Assembly (NCBI GenBank): GCA_023404095.1
Contig: JAEYDD010000015.1
Coordinates: forward strand, 118,541-182,540
Length of the DNA stretch: 64,000 bases
Reading direction: 5' to 3'
From: Pseudomonadota bacterium
Lineage (GTDB): Bacteria; Pseudomonadota; Alphaproteobacteria; Rhizobiales; Rhizobiaceae
A program made the translations under genes and the position numbers. Shown here in pieces: positions 24,739-34,311 of the stretch (position 1 is its first letter; each line of letters starts with the position of its first letter). The notes below the pieces were generated by a model, which did not search any database, had not been told where the DNA came from, and saw only the letters and a list, made by a program, of their open reading frames with translations.

Positions 24739-26382
24739 TCAGGTCGAGGATTTGGAACGGCACCGCGAAAGAACGTCGAGCGCGGGGGTGTAGACGCTGG
24801 TTCGGACAGACATCATGCCAAGCACCGTATGGAAGAGATTGTCGTGAGAGGCGGGTTCGTTCGACCGCTCCGTGAGGCAGGTGGCGTCGACTGCAGCGCG
24901 GTCCTTTTCTCCCAGCCAGAGAAGGAAGGGAATGTGGGTCTGGACATCGGGAGCGATGACATAGGGCGCGCCGTGCAGGTAGAGGCCGCCTTCGCCGAGC
25001 GATTCACCGTGGTCAGACATGTAGAGCATCGAGCCGTCGATGCTGGCGTCGCGGCGCTTCAGCTCGTCGATGATCGTTGCAAGCACATGGTCGGTGAAGG
25101 CGATGGAATTGTCGTAGGCGTTGACGATTTCATCCTGTGTGCAATCGCCGAGTTCTGCGGCGCGGCAGTCGGGGTTGAAGCGCCGGTAGGCGTCGGGGTA
25201 GCGCTCGAAATAGGCAGGCCCATGGCTGCCAAGCTGGTGGATGACCAGCACGCTGTCCTTCCTCACGCCGTCGAGCCAGCTACCCAAGCGATCGAGCAGG
25301 ATTGCGTCCGTGCATTCGCCATCCGTGCAGAAACGGGGATCGGCGCTGTCGGGCATGAAATGATACGCCACGCGGTCGGCAATGCCCTTGCTGCCGGTGT
25401 TGTTGTCCCACCATTCGGCATCGATGCCCGCATGGGACAGCACGTCGAGCAGGTTCTCCGTCTCGAGCCCCTTGCGATGGCTGTAGCTGTCGCGCGTGTA
25501 GACGGAGAACATGCAGGGCAGGGACACCGCGGTCGCCGTCCCGCAACTGGTCGCAACGGGAAAATAGACCACGTTGCGCGCCGCCAGCTCAGGATTGGTG
25601 GAGCGCCCGTAGCCGCCCAGCGAGAAGTTCTGCGCCCGCGCCGTCTCGCCGGCAACGATCACCAGGACGCGCGGCTTGCTGCCGGGCGGCGCCACGACGC
25701 GGGCATCCTTGCCCAACGGCTGGACGACGATGTTCTCCTCGGCGGTCGTGCGCGACACATAACGCACGCCGCTGACGATCGGGCCGACGGGGTTCAGGCT
25801 CGTCAGCCAGTCGCGGTGTTCGCGGCTCGTGCTGATGATCAGTTTCATCTGGGTCAGCGCTGCGAGCGTCGCAATCAGCAGCAGCGGAAGGACGAACACC
25901 AGGTTCCGCCGCGCCTTGGCGAAAAAGGCAAGGTGCTCCACCTTCACCCAGAGTATGAGAAGGGATGGCATCGCGCCATACAGAAAGAGGTGCCAGACGA
26001 AGGCGGGCGTGATCAGATTGTCTGCCTCCGCCTGCGTCGTCTCTGCCGCATTGCGGATCATGTCGACGCTGATCACGACGCCGAAGCGGTCCATGAACCA
26101 GGAGGCAGCGGCGCTTGTCAGGACAAAAAAAATGAACAGCGGCTTCGTCGCGAAGCGCATGGACAGGGCGATGCAGACCGCCGAGAGCAGAGCGGCAAGG
26201 CCGATGCCGAAGACCGCCATGGACTGAAACGTGCCGCTGAAGTACGTGGCAGTCTTCTGCCAGAAGCTGTGGTTCGCAGTCGCCAGGACGAAGCACACGA
26301 CGACGAAACTCAACGGTACGGCACCGATAGCCGGACGCCATCCGCCCGCAGACGGAGCAAGATTGCCCTCAAAAGTCGCCAT
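24739..26382 (-). CDS. eptA: Lipid A phosphoethanolamine transferase (EptA/PmrC-like)
   Basis: A 547-residue inner-membrane enzyme: five hydrophobic segments in the first ~200 residues, then a periplasmic sulfatase-fold domain. The latter shows VIVAGETARAQNFSLGGY with the metal-binding Glu and nucleophile Thr, SCGTATAVSLPCM, WWDNNTGSKG and MSDHGESLGEGGLYLHG. It moves phosphoethanolamine from phosphatidylethanolamine to lipid A phosphates, lowering negative surface charge and giving cationic-peptide resistance. The paired cysteines of the family (CGTATAVSLPC, CTDGEC) are present. The ATG at 26382 has AGAGGAA upstream. It is first in the operon with its own two-component system. Confidence 0.92.
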   Translation of the reverse strand: MATFEGNLAPSAGGWRPAIGAVPLSFVVVCFVLATANHSFWQKTATYFSGTFQSMAVFGIGLAALLSAVCIALSMRFATKPLFIFFVLTSAAASWFMDRFGVVISVDMIRNAAETTQAEADNLITPAFVWHLFLYGAMPSLLILWVKVEHLAFFAKARRNLVFVLPLLLIATLAALTQMKLIISTSREHRDWLTSLNPVGPIVSGVRYVSRTTAEENIVVQPLGKDARVVAPPGSKPRVLVIVAGETARAQNFSLGGYGRSTNPELAARNVVYFPVATSCGTATAVSLPCMFSVYTRDSYSHRKGLETENLLDVLSHAGIDAEWWDNNTGSKGIADRVAYHFMPDSADPRFCTDGECTDAILLDRLGSWLDGVRKDSVLVIHQLGSHGPAYFERYPDAYRRFNPDCRAAELGDCTQDEIVNAYDNSIAFTDHVLATIIDELKRRDASIDGSMLYMSDHGESLGEGGLYLHGAPYVIAPDVQTHIPFLLWLGEKDRAAVDATCLTERSNEPASHDNLFHTVLGMMSVRTSVYTPALDVLSRCRSKSST

Positions 26383-26691
26383 TCCCGTTCCTCTCGATCC
26401 GCTTCGTTGGCTGACCGGGGAGATCTCGACCCGCGCCCGCGCCGCGACAGACAGCCGTTGCCGGTCGCCCGACATTCGGACGCGGAAACTGTAAGGGGAA
26501 GCTGACAGCAGCCTGAACGGCGCAGGAGAGCAGTGGATGTTGCGACCGCGGGGGCGATCCTGCACAAGGTCGTGTTGCAGCGCAAAAATGCCTTGATTGA
26601 TGAATTCGTGGGCGGCCTGCGTGCTTGACTCGTTTTTGAGCGAATCCTATGGATTTTTAAACCATTTGGTCAAAGTGAAGGGGAACGAAAC

Positions 26692-27678
26692 ATGACGAAC
26701 AGCCTCCTGATTAGACGCCGCACCGTTCTCGCCGGCGGCCTAGCTCTGAGCGCCAGCGCCTTCCTGCCGCAGGCGCGCGCGCAGGCGCCGCTCAAGGTTG
26801 CAGGCATCCATGCTTCCCCGGTCGAAAACGCCTGGAATTCGCGTCTGCACGAGGCGCTGCAGGCGGCAGCCAAGGATGGCGTGATCGAGTACACCTTCTC
26901 GGAAGGGGTTTCGGGAACCGACTATCCCCGCGCGATGCGCGAATATGCCGAACAGGGAAACAAGCTGATCGTCGGCGAATCCTATGCCGTCGAGCGCGAG
27001 GCGCGGCAGGTGGCCGCCGACTATCCCGACACGGCCTTCCTGATGGGATCCAGCGGCGACGCGGCCGGCGACAATTTCGGCGTCTTTGGCACCTGGAACC
27101 ATGACGGGGCATATCTGGCGGGCATGCTGGCGGGCAAGATGACCAAGTCCGGCGTCGTTGGTTCCGTCGGTGCAATCCCGATCCCCGAGGTCAACATGCT
27201 GATCAACGCCTTTGCAGCGGGCGTTAAGGAAGTGAACCCCGACGCCAAGCACCTCGTCTCATTCATCGGCACGTTCTTCGATCCGCCGAAGGCGCGCGAG
27301 GCGGGTCTTGCGCAGATCGACGCCGGCGCCGACATCCTGTTCGGCGAGCGTATCGGCACGGCCGATGCCGCCAAGGAACGCGGTATCAAGTCGGTCGGCT
27401 CGCTGCTCGACTATACGCCACGCTATCCCGATACCGTCTTTGCCAATGCCATGTGGTATTTCCGCCCGATCCTCAACGCGGCCGTCGCCGACGTCAATGC
27501 CGGCAAGCCGGTTGGCAAGAGCTACACCGCCTTCGGCCTGATGAAGGAAGGCGGCAGCGACATTGTCTTCGTCAAGGGCGTGGCTCCGGCCGAGGCGGAA
27601 GCGGCGATGGAAGCGCGGCGCGCCGAGATCAAGGCCGGCACGTTCGAAGTGCCGATCATGATGGAAGAGCCGAAGTAA
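26692..27678 (+). CDS. BMP family ABC transporter substrate-binding protein
   Basis: A 328-residue periplasmic binding protein of the basic membrane protein (BMP/PnrA) family, which mostly binds nucleosides or related heterocycles. The N-terminus has a twin-arginine-like export signal (RRRTVLAGGLALSASAF, cleavage near ARA). Family features are 'KVAGIHASPVENAWNSRLH', 'GVVGSVGAIPIPEVNMLINAF' and 'DILFGERIGTADAAKERGI'. A strong ribosome site (AAGGGGA) precedes the ATG at 26692. It is first of a six-gene operon ending with a cytosine deaminase. Confidence 0.92.
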   Translation: MTNSLLIRRRTVLAGGLALSASAFLPQARAQAPLKVAGIHASPVENAWNSRLHEALQAAAKDGVIEYTFSEGVSGTDYPRAMREYAEQGNKLIVGESYAVEREARQVAADYPDTAFLMGSSGDAAGDNFGVFGTWNHDGAYLAGMLAGKMTKSGVVGSVGAIPIPEVNMLINAFAAGVKEVNPDAKHLVSFIGTFFDPPKAREAGLAQIDAGADILFGERIGTADAAKERGIKSVGSLLDYTPRYPDTVFANAMWYFRPILNAAVADVNAGKPVGKSYTAFGLMKEGGSDIVFVKGVAPAEAEAAMEARRAEIKAGTFEVPIMMEEPK

Positions 27679-27690
27679 GCAGCGAAGCCC

Positions 27691-29127
27691 GTGCCCAGCG
27701 TTGAAAGCGAAGCGAACTCGGATGCCACGGCTCTTGCCGGGGCGATTGCTAGAGGTGCGCTTTCGGCGGACCAGGCGATGGAATCGGCAATCGCTGCCGC
27801 TTCCATCCATGCCGGGCTCGGCGCAATCTGCCGGCTGGAAGCCGACCAGGGTCGCGCAGTAGCGGCGGCGCTCGAACAGGAGCGAATCGTCCATCCCGAT
27901 CGTTTCTCAAAGCGCCCCTTTGCCGGCGTCCCCACGCTGGCGAAGGATCTCGGCGGTCCCTTCGCCGGCTTTCACGTGCGCGCCGGGTCGCACATGCTGG
28001 ACGGCAGGCTCGATTCCACGATGGATTCGGATCTTGCGGGGCGCTTCCGTGATGCCGGCTTTGCCGTGTTCGGGCTGACAACCACGCCTGAATTCGGCCT
28101 GTCGCTTGCAAGCGAACCCGCGTCCGGACCGGTATGCCGTAATCCACTCGATCCCGGGCGCACCGCCGGTGGCTCCTCCGGCGGCGCTGCGGCGGCAGTC
28201 GCGGCAGGGATCGTCTCGATCGCGCATGCCACCGATGCCGGCGGTTCGATCCGCGTGCCGGCGGCCTGTTGCGGGCTTGTCGGGCTGAAGCCGACGCGCG
28301 GCGCCATTCCTGGCGGGCCGCTTTTCGGCAATCATCTCGGCGGCATTGTTGGTGAACTCGCCGTCTGTCGTTCGGTTCGTGACAGCAGGACGATCTTCGA
28401 GGCCGTGCGTGGCACGGCAAGGGGGCCTTTTGCCGACCCTGCCGAAGCTGCTCCCGTCACCGGGCGCTTGCGGGTGGGCGTGCTGGCCGAGACGGGAGCG
28501 GAGTTTCCGACCCAGCCGGTGCGCAGCAGGGCGGTTCTGGAGGCAGCAGGCGCGCTCGAGAGAGCCGGCCACACGCTCGCGCGCCTTAACTGGTCCGACT
28601 TCGCTCCGTTGGTTTCCGCCTCCTCGGCCATCTTTGCGGACATCATTTCGGTCAACCTCGCCTTACTGGTGGATACGCTGTCGCTCGATCCTGGCCATGC
28701 CGAACCGCTGACCGCCGCCTTCGTCGAAAGAGGGCGGAGGATATCGGCGGCTGCCCTCTGGACTTCGCTCGATGCTGCGGTGCATGTGAGCCACAAGACC
28801 TGGGCGCTTTTCGACAGCCTGGACTGCCTTTTGATGCCGATGCTCGCCACCGCCCCCCTGCCGATCGGATCCTTCCCGTCCGATCACGACGATACCGACC
28901 TGCACCTCAGGCGAATGACCGCGTTTGCGCCACTCGCCGGCCTTGCAAATATCTCCGGCTTTCCAGCATTGACCCTTCCGTTCGGCGCGGACAGCGAGGG
29001 CCTTCCGCTGCCGGTGCAACTGATGGCGCCGATGGGGGCGGAGGGACTTCTGCTCTCGCTTGCCGCCCTCCTGGAGGCGGAAGGACGCTGGCAGCATCGC
29101 TTCGGCGTTTCGGGGCTTGCCGCATGA
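27691..29127 (+). CDS. Amidase signature family enzyme
   Basis: A 478-residue amidase. The Ser-cisSer-Lys triad is visible: Lys in VPTLAKDLGG, Ser in GRTAGGSSGGAAAAVAAG, and the nucleophile Ser in DAGGSIRVPAACCG. These enzymes hydrolyse amides, carbamates or ureides. It starts with GTG 12 bases after the binding-protein stop and ends in ATGA overlap with the ATPase gene, so it sits inside the transporter operon. That suggests it works on the imported compound or a breakdown product such as a ureide. The exact substrate is unknown. Confidence 0.9.
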   Translation: MPSVESEANSDATALAGAIARGALSADQAMESAIAAASIHAGLGAICRLEADQGRAVAAALEQERIVHPDRFSKRPFAGVPTLAKDLGGPFAGFHVRAGSHMLDGRLDSTMDSDLAGRFRDAGFAVFGLTTTPEFGLSLASEPASGPVCRNPLDPGRTAGGSSGGAAAAVAAGIVSIAHATDAGGSIRVPAACCGLVGLKPTRGAIPGGPLFGNHLGGIVGELAVCRSVRDSRTIFEAVRGTARGPFADPAEAAPVTGRLRVGVLAETGAEFPTQPVRSRAVLEAAGALERAGHTLARLNWSDFAPLVSASSAIFADIISVNLALLVDTLSLDPGHAEPLTAAFVERGRRISAAALWTSLDAAVHVSHKTWALFDSLDCLLMPMLATAPLPIGSFPSDHDDTDLHLRRMTAFAPLAGLANISGFPALTLPFGADSEGLPLPVQLMAPMGAEGLLLSLAALLEAEGRWQHRFGVSGLAA

Positions 29128-30686
29128 ACAACGACACGAGCGTTACTCCCGTCCTCGAACTCTCGCATATCAGCAAGCGGTTCGGCCCGATCGTCGCCAA
29201 TGACGACATCTCGATCTCGCTGAAGCGCGGCGAGTTGCTAGCGCTGCTTGGTGAGAACGGGGCCGGCAAGACGACGCTGATGAGCATCCTCTTCGGCCAC
29301 TACACGCCGGACGAGGGCACGGTACGCGTCGACGGCGTCGAGCTTCCGCATGGCCGCCCGCGCGCGGCGATTCAGGCCGGCGTGGGCATGGTGCACCAGC
29401 ATTTCTCGCTGGCTCCGAATCTGACCGTGCTGGAAAACGTCATGACCGGCACGGAGCCGCTGTGGTCGTTGCGCTCGGGCACCACCGCCGCCCGCCGCAA
29501 GCTTCTGGCGATCGCCGAGCGCTTCGGTCTTGGCGTGGATCCGGAGGCCCGCCTCGGGGATCTCTCCGTGGGCGAGCAGCAGCGGGTCGAAATCCTCAAG
29601 GCGCTCTACAACGATGCGCGGATCCTGATCCTCGACGAGCCGACCGCAGTGCTGACCAATATCGAGGCAGAACGGCTGTTCAGCACGCTGCGCGAGATGG
29701 CGCGGCAGGGGCTGTCGCTGATTTTCATTTCCCACAAGCTCGACGAGGTGATGGCGGCGGCCGACCGGATCGTCGTTCTGCGGGGCGGCAAGGTGGCAGC
29801 CGAGCGCAAGGCGTCCGAGACGAACAAGGCGGAGCTTGCCGAACTGATGGTCGGCCACCGCGTCACCCGGCCGAAGCGCGAGCCGGCGACACCCGGCGAG
29901 ACCGTGTTCGAAGCGTCCAGGCTGACCGTATCGAGTGGCGGCATCGAGCGGCTGAAGGAAATCGATTTCTTCCTGCGCGAGGGCGAGACGCTCGGCATCA
30001 TCGGTGTCTCGGGTAACGGGCAGGCCTCGCTGTCGCAACTGATGAGCGGGCTGGCAAAGCCAGCGGCCGGCGAAATGCGGCTCTTCGGCGAGCCCGTCAC
30101 AGCCCTCGACGTGCACGATATCGTCGATGCGGGCATCGGCCGCATTCCTGAAGATCGTCACAGGCAGGGCGCCATCGGCGAGATGGCGATCTGGGAAAAC
30201 GCAGTGCTGGAACGCATCCGCCAGCCGCTGTTCTCGCGCCGCGGCATCGTGAACCGCTCCGCCGGCCAGGCCTTCGCCGCGACGATCATCGAGGAGTTCG
30301 ACGTGCGCGGCGGGACGCCCGCAAGCCGCACCCGGCTTCTTTCCGGCGGCAACATGCAGAAACTGATCCTCGGGCGGAACCTTTATCGCCGGCCGCGCAT
30401 CCTGATCGCCGCCCAACCGACGCGCGGGCTCGACGAGGGGGCCGTGGCGGCTGTCCACGCGCGCATCCTCGAGGCAAGGAAGCAGGGCACCGCCGTGCTC
30501 CTCATCTCGGAGGATCTCGACGAGGTGATCGGCCTTGCCGACCGTATCCAGGCGATCGTCAAGGGCCGGCTGTCTGCCCCGATCGCCGCAGAGCATGCCG
30601 ATCCGCGCCGGCTCGGCCTGATGATGTCCGGAGACTGGGCCTCCGGCGATGGCGTCTCCGGCGAAGGAAATTCCCATGCGTCTTGA
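29124..30686 (+). CDS. BMP-type ABC transporter ATP-binding protein (two ABC domains)
   Basis: A 520-residue tandem ATPase like those of nucleoside and sugar importers (YufO/NupA, RbsA). The first domain is complete: Walker A GENGAGKTTL, signature LSVGEQQRVEI, Walker B ILILDEPTAVL. The second has a degenerate Walker A (GVSGNGQASL, lacking GKT/S) but keeps a signature-like LLSGGNMQKLILG, as is usual in this family. It energises the two permeases that follow and is coupled by overlap on both sides. Confidence 0.94.
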   Translation: MNNDTSVTPVLELSHISKRFGPIVANDDISISLKRGELLALLGENGAGKTTLMSILFGHYTPDEGTVRVDGVELPHGRPRAAIQAGVGMVHQHFSLAPNLTVLENVMTGTEPLWSLRSGTTAARRKLLAIAERFGLGVDPEARLGDLSVGEQQRVEILKALYNDARILILDEPTAVLTNIEAERLFSTLREMARQGLSLIFISHKLDEVMAAADRIVVLRGGKVAAERKASETNKAELAELMVGHRVTRPKREPATPGETVFEASRLTVSSGGIERLKEIDFFLREGETLGIIGVSGNGQASLSQLMSGLAKPAAGEMRLFGEPVTALDVHDIVDAGIGRIPEDRHRQGAIGEMAIWENAVLERIRQPLFSRRGIVNRSAGQAFAATIIEEFDVRGGTPASRTRLLSGGNMQKLILGRNLYRRPRILIAAQPTRGLDEGAVAAVHARILEARKQGTAVLLISEDLDEVIGLADRIQAIVKGRLSAPIAAEHADPRRLGLMMSGDWASGDGVSGEGNSHAS

Positions 30687-31725
30687 ACGCCGCGAACACC
30701 GGCCGCTCGTCCTCGTCGTGCTGTCTCCGATCCTTGCGGTGGTGGCCGCGCTTGCAATTGCCGGCATCCTGATCGCCGCCGCCGGGGCTCCGGTCCTGGA
30801 GGCCTATGGCCGTATCCTGACGGGCGCTTTCGGCACGCGGCTGGCCGCGACCGAGACGCTGACGCGGGCAACGCCTCTGATGCTGACCGGCCTTGCGGCG
30901 GCGATCGCCTTCCGCGCGCGGCTCTGGAACATCGGGGCCGAGGGGCAATTCTACCTCGGCGCCATCATGGTGGCAGCGCTCGGCTCGAGCGCGCTGTCGG
31001 GCCTGCCCGGCCCAATCCTGATCCCGTTCCTTTTCGCCGCCGGCGCGATTGCCGGCATGGCGTTGATGCTCGTGCCGCTGTGGCTGCGGCTGCGCTTCTC
31101 GGTCGATGAGGTGGTGACCAGCCTGCTTTTGAATTTCGTAGCAGTGCTGTTCGTCTCGATGATGATCGACGGGCCGCTGAAGGACCCGCTCGCTTTCGGC
31201 TGGCCGCAGTCGATGCCCGTCGCCGACCACGCGCTGCTGCCGAAACTGATCGAGCGCTCACGCCTGCACATCGGGCTGGTCGTCGCGATCGTCGCAGCGC
31301 TTCTGGTCTATCTGTTGCAGGCGCGCACCGTCTTCGGGCTGCAGTCGCGGGCAGCGGGCCTCAACCCGGAAGGTGCGGTCTTCGCCGGCGTGCCGCTCGG
31401 CCGAACGCTGGTCAAGGTCGCCTGCCTGTCAGGCGGGCTTGCAGGTCTTGCCGGTGCGATCGAAGTCATGGGCGTGAAAAGCTATGTAACGACCGATCTT
31501 TCACCGGGTTATGGCTATGCCGGCATCATCGTCGCGATGCTCGCCAATCTCAACCCGCTAGGCGTGATCGCGGCTGCGCTCTTTACCGCCACAATGTTCG
31601 TCGGAGCGGACGGTATGAGCCGGGCGATGGGCATTCCCACCTATATCGCCGACGTGACGGTGGCGCTGTCGCTGCTGACCATGCTCGTCGCGATCTTCTT
31701 CACCCAGTACAGGATCCGCCGATGA
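30676..31725 (+). CDS. BMP-type ABC transporter permease 1 (YufP/NupB-like)
   Basis: A 349-residue inner-membrane permease of the BPD_transp_2 (LivH/M-like) family, with about eight to ten hydrophobic segments. It carries the 'GLAAAIAFRARLWNIGAEGQ' segment and the ABC-contact loop LQSRAAGLNPEGAVFAGV. The ATG at 30676 has AAGGAA upstream and overlaps the ATPase gene by 11 bases. It forms a heterodimer with the next gene's product. The stop overlaps the next ATG (ATGA). Confidence 0.92.
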   Translation: MRLERREHRPLVLVVLSPILAVVAALAIAGILIAAAGAPVLEAYGRILTGAFGTRLAATETLTRATPLMLTGLAAAIAFRARLWNIGAEGQFYLGAIMVAALGSSALSGLPGPILIPFLFAAGAIAGMALMLVPLWLRLRFSVDEVVTSLLLNFVAVLFVSMMIDGPLKDPLAFGWPQSMPVADHALLPKLIERSRLHIGLVVAIVAALLVYLLQARTVFGLQSRAAGLNPEGAVFAGVPLGRTLVKVACLSGGLAGLAGAIEVMGVKSYVTTDLSPGYGYAGIIVAMLANLNPLGVIAAALFTATMFVGADGMSRAMGIPTYIADVTVALSLLTMLVAIFFTQYRIRR

Positions 31726-32663
31726 GTGCGTTTATGGACATCATCGCCTCGGCGGGCCTCTGGGCGGCAGTGCTGCGCATCGCGACGCCGCTGATCTTCG
31801 GCACGCTCGGCGCGCTGCTTTCCGAGCGCTCGGGTGTGCTCAACCTCGGCATCGAGGGGATCATGACCTTCGGTGCCATGATCGGCTGGCTGGCCGTTTT
31901 CAATGGCGCGGACCTTTGGACCGGCATGCTGGTGGCGGCGCTGTCAGGCGCGCTGTTCGGACTGGTGCATGCGGCGATGACGGTGTCCCTCGGCCTTTCG
32001 CAGCACGTGACCGGCCTCGGCATCACGCTGTTCGCTTCCTCTCTCAGCTACTACATCTTCCGTCTGGCGGTGCCGCTCGCCTCCACGCCGCCGACCGTCA
32101 CACCGTTCCAGCCGATCTCCGTGCCGGGCCTCTCCGACCTGCCCTTCATCGGTCCCGCGCTGTTCACGCAGACGCTGCCGACATATCTCTCGATCGTTAT
32201 CGCCCTGCTTCTTGCCTACATTGTCTACCGCACACCGCTCGGGCTTGCGCTGCGGATGAGCGGGGAAAATCCTCATGCGGCCGAGGCGCAGGGCGTCGAT
32301 CCCATCAAGATCCGCTACGGCGGCATCATGGCCGGCAGTGCGCTCATGGCGATGGGAGGGGCCTTCCTGACGCTGTCGGCCTTCAACAGCTTCTTCCCGA
32401 CCATGGTGCAGGGGCGCGGCTGGATCTGCATCGCGCTCGTCGTCTTCGCCTCGTGGCGGCCGGGTCGGGCGCTGTTCGGCGCACTGCTGTTTGCGTTCTT
32501 CGATGCCTTCCAGCTCAGGCTGCAAACCGTTCTGGGCAACGTCCCGTACCAGATCTTCCTGATGATGCCCTATATCCTCTCGATCGCCGCACTCGCCGTG
32601 ATGGCGCGTCGCGCCCGCGTGCCGCAGGCGCTGATGCAGCCTTACCGGCGCGGCGAGCGGTAG
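31722..32663 (+). CDS. BMP-type ABC transporter permease 2 (YufQ/NupC-like)
   Basis: A 313-residue partner permease with about eight hydrophobic segments. The family hallmarks are 'GTLGALLSERSGVLNLGIEG' near the N-terminus and 'MSGENPHAAEAQGVDPIKIRYGG' in the ATPase-contact loop. Translation is coupled to permease 1 by ATGA. The deaminase gene starts 35 bases after its stop. Confidence 0.92.
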   Translation: MSAFMDIIASAGLWAAVLRIATPLIFGTLGALLSERSGVLNLGIEGIMTFGAMIGWLAVFNGADLWTGMLVAALSGALFGLVHAAMTVSLGLSQHVTGLGITLFASSLSYYIFRLAVPLASTPPTVTPFQPISVPGLSDLPFIGPALFTQTLPTYLSIVIALLLAYIVYRTPLGLALRMSGENPHAAEAQGVDPIKIRYGGIMAGSALMAMGGAFLTLSAFNSFFPTMVQGRGWICIALVVFASWRPGRALFGALLFAFFDAFQLRLQTVLGNVPYQIFLMMPYILSIAALAVMARRARVPQALMQPYRRGER

Positions 32664-32698
32664 CCTTTCCCGTCCCGTTATTTGCTTCAGGTGACCAA

Positions 32699-33997
32699 AT
32701 GTTCGACGTGCTGATCAAGAACGCCAATCTTCCCGATGGCCGCGAGGGCATCGACATCGCCATCCGGAACGGCAAGATCGTCGAGGTCGCGCCCGGGATA
32801 GAAGTGGAGGCGGGCGAGGTGATCGACGCCAGCGGTCGGCTGGTCACGCCCCCCTTCGTCGACCCGCACTTCCACATGGACGCGACGTTGTCGCTCGGCC
32901 TGCCGCGGATGAACGTCTCCGGCACGCTGCTCGAGGGCATCGCGCTCTGGGGCGAGTTGCGGCCGACGCTGACGCGCGAAGCGCTGGTGGAGCGGGCACT
33001 GCGCTACTGCGACCTCGCGGTAAGCCAGGGCCTGTTGGCGATCCGCAGCCATGTCGATACCAGCGATCCGAAGCTGGTGACGGCCGAAGCGCTGATCGAG
33101 GTGCGCGAGAAGGTGGCGCCCTACATCGACCTGCAACTCGTGGCCTTTCCGCAGGATGGCTACTACCGTGCCGAGGGCGGCGTGGAATCGCTGAACCGCG
33201 CGCTCGACATGGGGCTCGACATCGTCGGCGGCATACCGCATTTCGAGCGGACGATGGCCGACGGTGCGGCTTCCGTTGCAGCGCTGTGCAGGATCGCCGC
33301 CGATCGCGGCCTGCCGGTCGACATGCATTGCGACGAGACTGACGATCCGATGTCGCGCCATATCGAGACGCTCGCCGCGGAGACTGTGCGCTTCGGGCTC
33401 AAGGGGCGCGTCGCCGGCTCGCACCTGACCTCGATGCATTCCATGGACAACTACTACGTCTCCAAGCTGATCCCGTTGATGGCGGAGGCGGAGATCAACG
33501 TGATTCCCAATCCGCTGATCAACATCATGCTGCAGGGCCGGCACGATACCTATCCCAAGCGGCGCGGCATGACGCGGGTGCGGGAGCTGATGGAGGCGGG
33601 ACTGAACGTTTCCTTCGGGCACGACTGCGTGATGGATCCCTGGTACTCGATGGGCTCGGGCGACATGCTGGAGGTCGGCCACATGGCGATCCACGTCGCC
33701 CAGATGGCCGGCGTCGAGGACAAGAAGAAGATCTTCGACGCGCTCACGGTCAATTCGGCCAGGACGATGGGGCTGGAAGGCTATGGTATCGCGAAAGGCT
33801 GCAACGCCGACCTCGTGATCCTGCAGGCGCGCGATCCGCAGGAGGCGCTGCGACTGAAGGCGAACAGGCTCGCCGTCATGCGTCGCGGCACGGTCATTGC
33901 CCGCGCCGCCCCCCGCATCAGTGAACTGCATCTCGAGGGCCGGCCGGCAATGGTGGATGCCGCAGCCTATGCGCCGCTGCGGCCGCGCGCGCACTGA
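32699..33997 (+). CDS. codA: Cytosine deaminase-like amidohydrolase (CodA)
   Basis: A 432-residue metal-dependent amidohydrolase close to E. coli CodA. The metal ligands are all present: H57 and H59 (DPHFHMD), His and Glu in MHCDETDD, His in GSHLTSMHS, and Asp in FGHDCVMDPWY. The residues that hold cytosine are also kept: Gln in VAFPQDG and Trp in DPWY. The likely reaction is cytosine to uracil plus ammonia; related bases such as isoguanine are possible. It is last in the BMP transporter operon, which points to import and deamination of a nucleobase or nucleoside for nitrogen or pyrimidine salvage. Confidence 0.88.
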   Translation: MFDVLIKNANLPDGREGIDIAIRNGKIVEVAPGIEVEAGEVIDASGRLVTPPFVDPHFHMDATLSLGLPRMNVSGTLLEGIALWGELRPTLTREALVERALRYCDLAVSQGLLAIRSHVDTSDPKLVTAEALIEVREKVAPYIDLQLVAFPQDGYYRAEGGVESLNRALDMGLDIVGGIPHFERTMADGAASVAALCRIAADRGLPVDMHCDETDDPMSRHIETLAAETVRFGLKGRVAGSHLTSMHSMDNYYVSKLIPLMAEAEINVIPNPLINIMLQGRHDTYPKRRGMTRVRELMEAGLNVSFGHDCVMDPWYSMGSGDMLEVGHMAIHVAQMAGVEDKKKIFDALTVNSARTMGLEGYGIAKGCNADLVILQARDPQEALRLKANRLAVMRRGTVIARAAPRISELHLEGRPAMVDAAAYAPLRPRAH

Positions 33998-34311
33998 CAG
34001 CTTTCTCTCAAGCGCGCGGGCTTCAATCGAAGCCCGGCGGCCGGCTGTGCTGGAAGAGAAGGGCGTCGATCGCCGAGCGGATCGCTGTGAGAACGGCTTG
34101 CAAGAAGGGAACCATGTTCGAGGCCTCCTGTGGTCATCCGCCGTTTGCCGGCGGCATGGCACCTGATCGCACGGAGAGCCGCCTCGCCTCAGTTCCCTCG
34201 GGCACATGCCGCATGCGCAAATTTCTTTCGTCGTGGCGATTTTCCTTGAACGGAAGTTGCGCTAAGAACCGCGCGACCTGAATTCCACCGAGCATTCGAC
34301 AAGGATATCCC
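33998..34311. other. Non-coding gap between codA and leuB
   Basis: Holds a perfect hairpin just after codA (CGGGCTTC-AATC-GAAGCCCG, 34017-34036) without a T-run, possibly the operon's weak terminator. The leuB promoter and ribosome site (AAGGA near 34301) lie at the other end. Nothing else was recognised. Confidence 0.5.

Noticed and set aside
24514..26505. Open frame of 663 codons on the plus strand
   Set aside because: Antisense to eptA and the response regulator, which have complete motifs and good ribosome sites.
29124..30686. Second Walker A motif lacking GKT in the tandem ATPase, as a sign of decay
   Set aside because: A degenerate second domain is normal in the BMP and sugar ATPase family, and the rest of the gene is intact.
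29238..30767. Open frame of 509 codons on the minus strand
   Set aside because: Antisense to the tandem ATPase gene, whose Walker motifs are clear.
32687..34207. Open frame of 506 codons on the minus strand
   Set aside because: Antisense to the cytosine deaminase gene, which retains every active-site residue.
33998..34311. Short open frames between codA and leuB
   Set aside because: Low-complexity composition with no ribosome site, and no family sequence.
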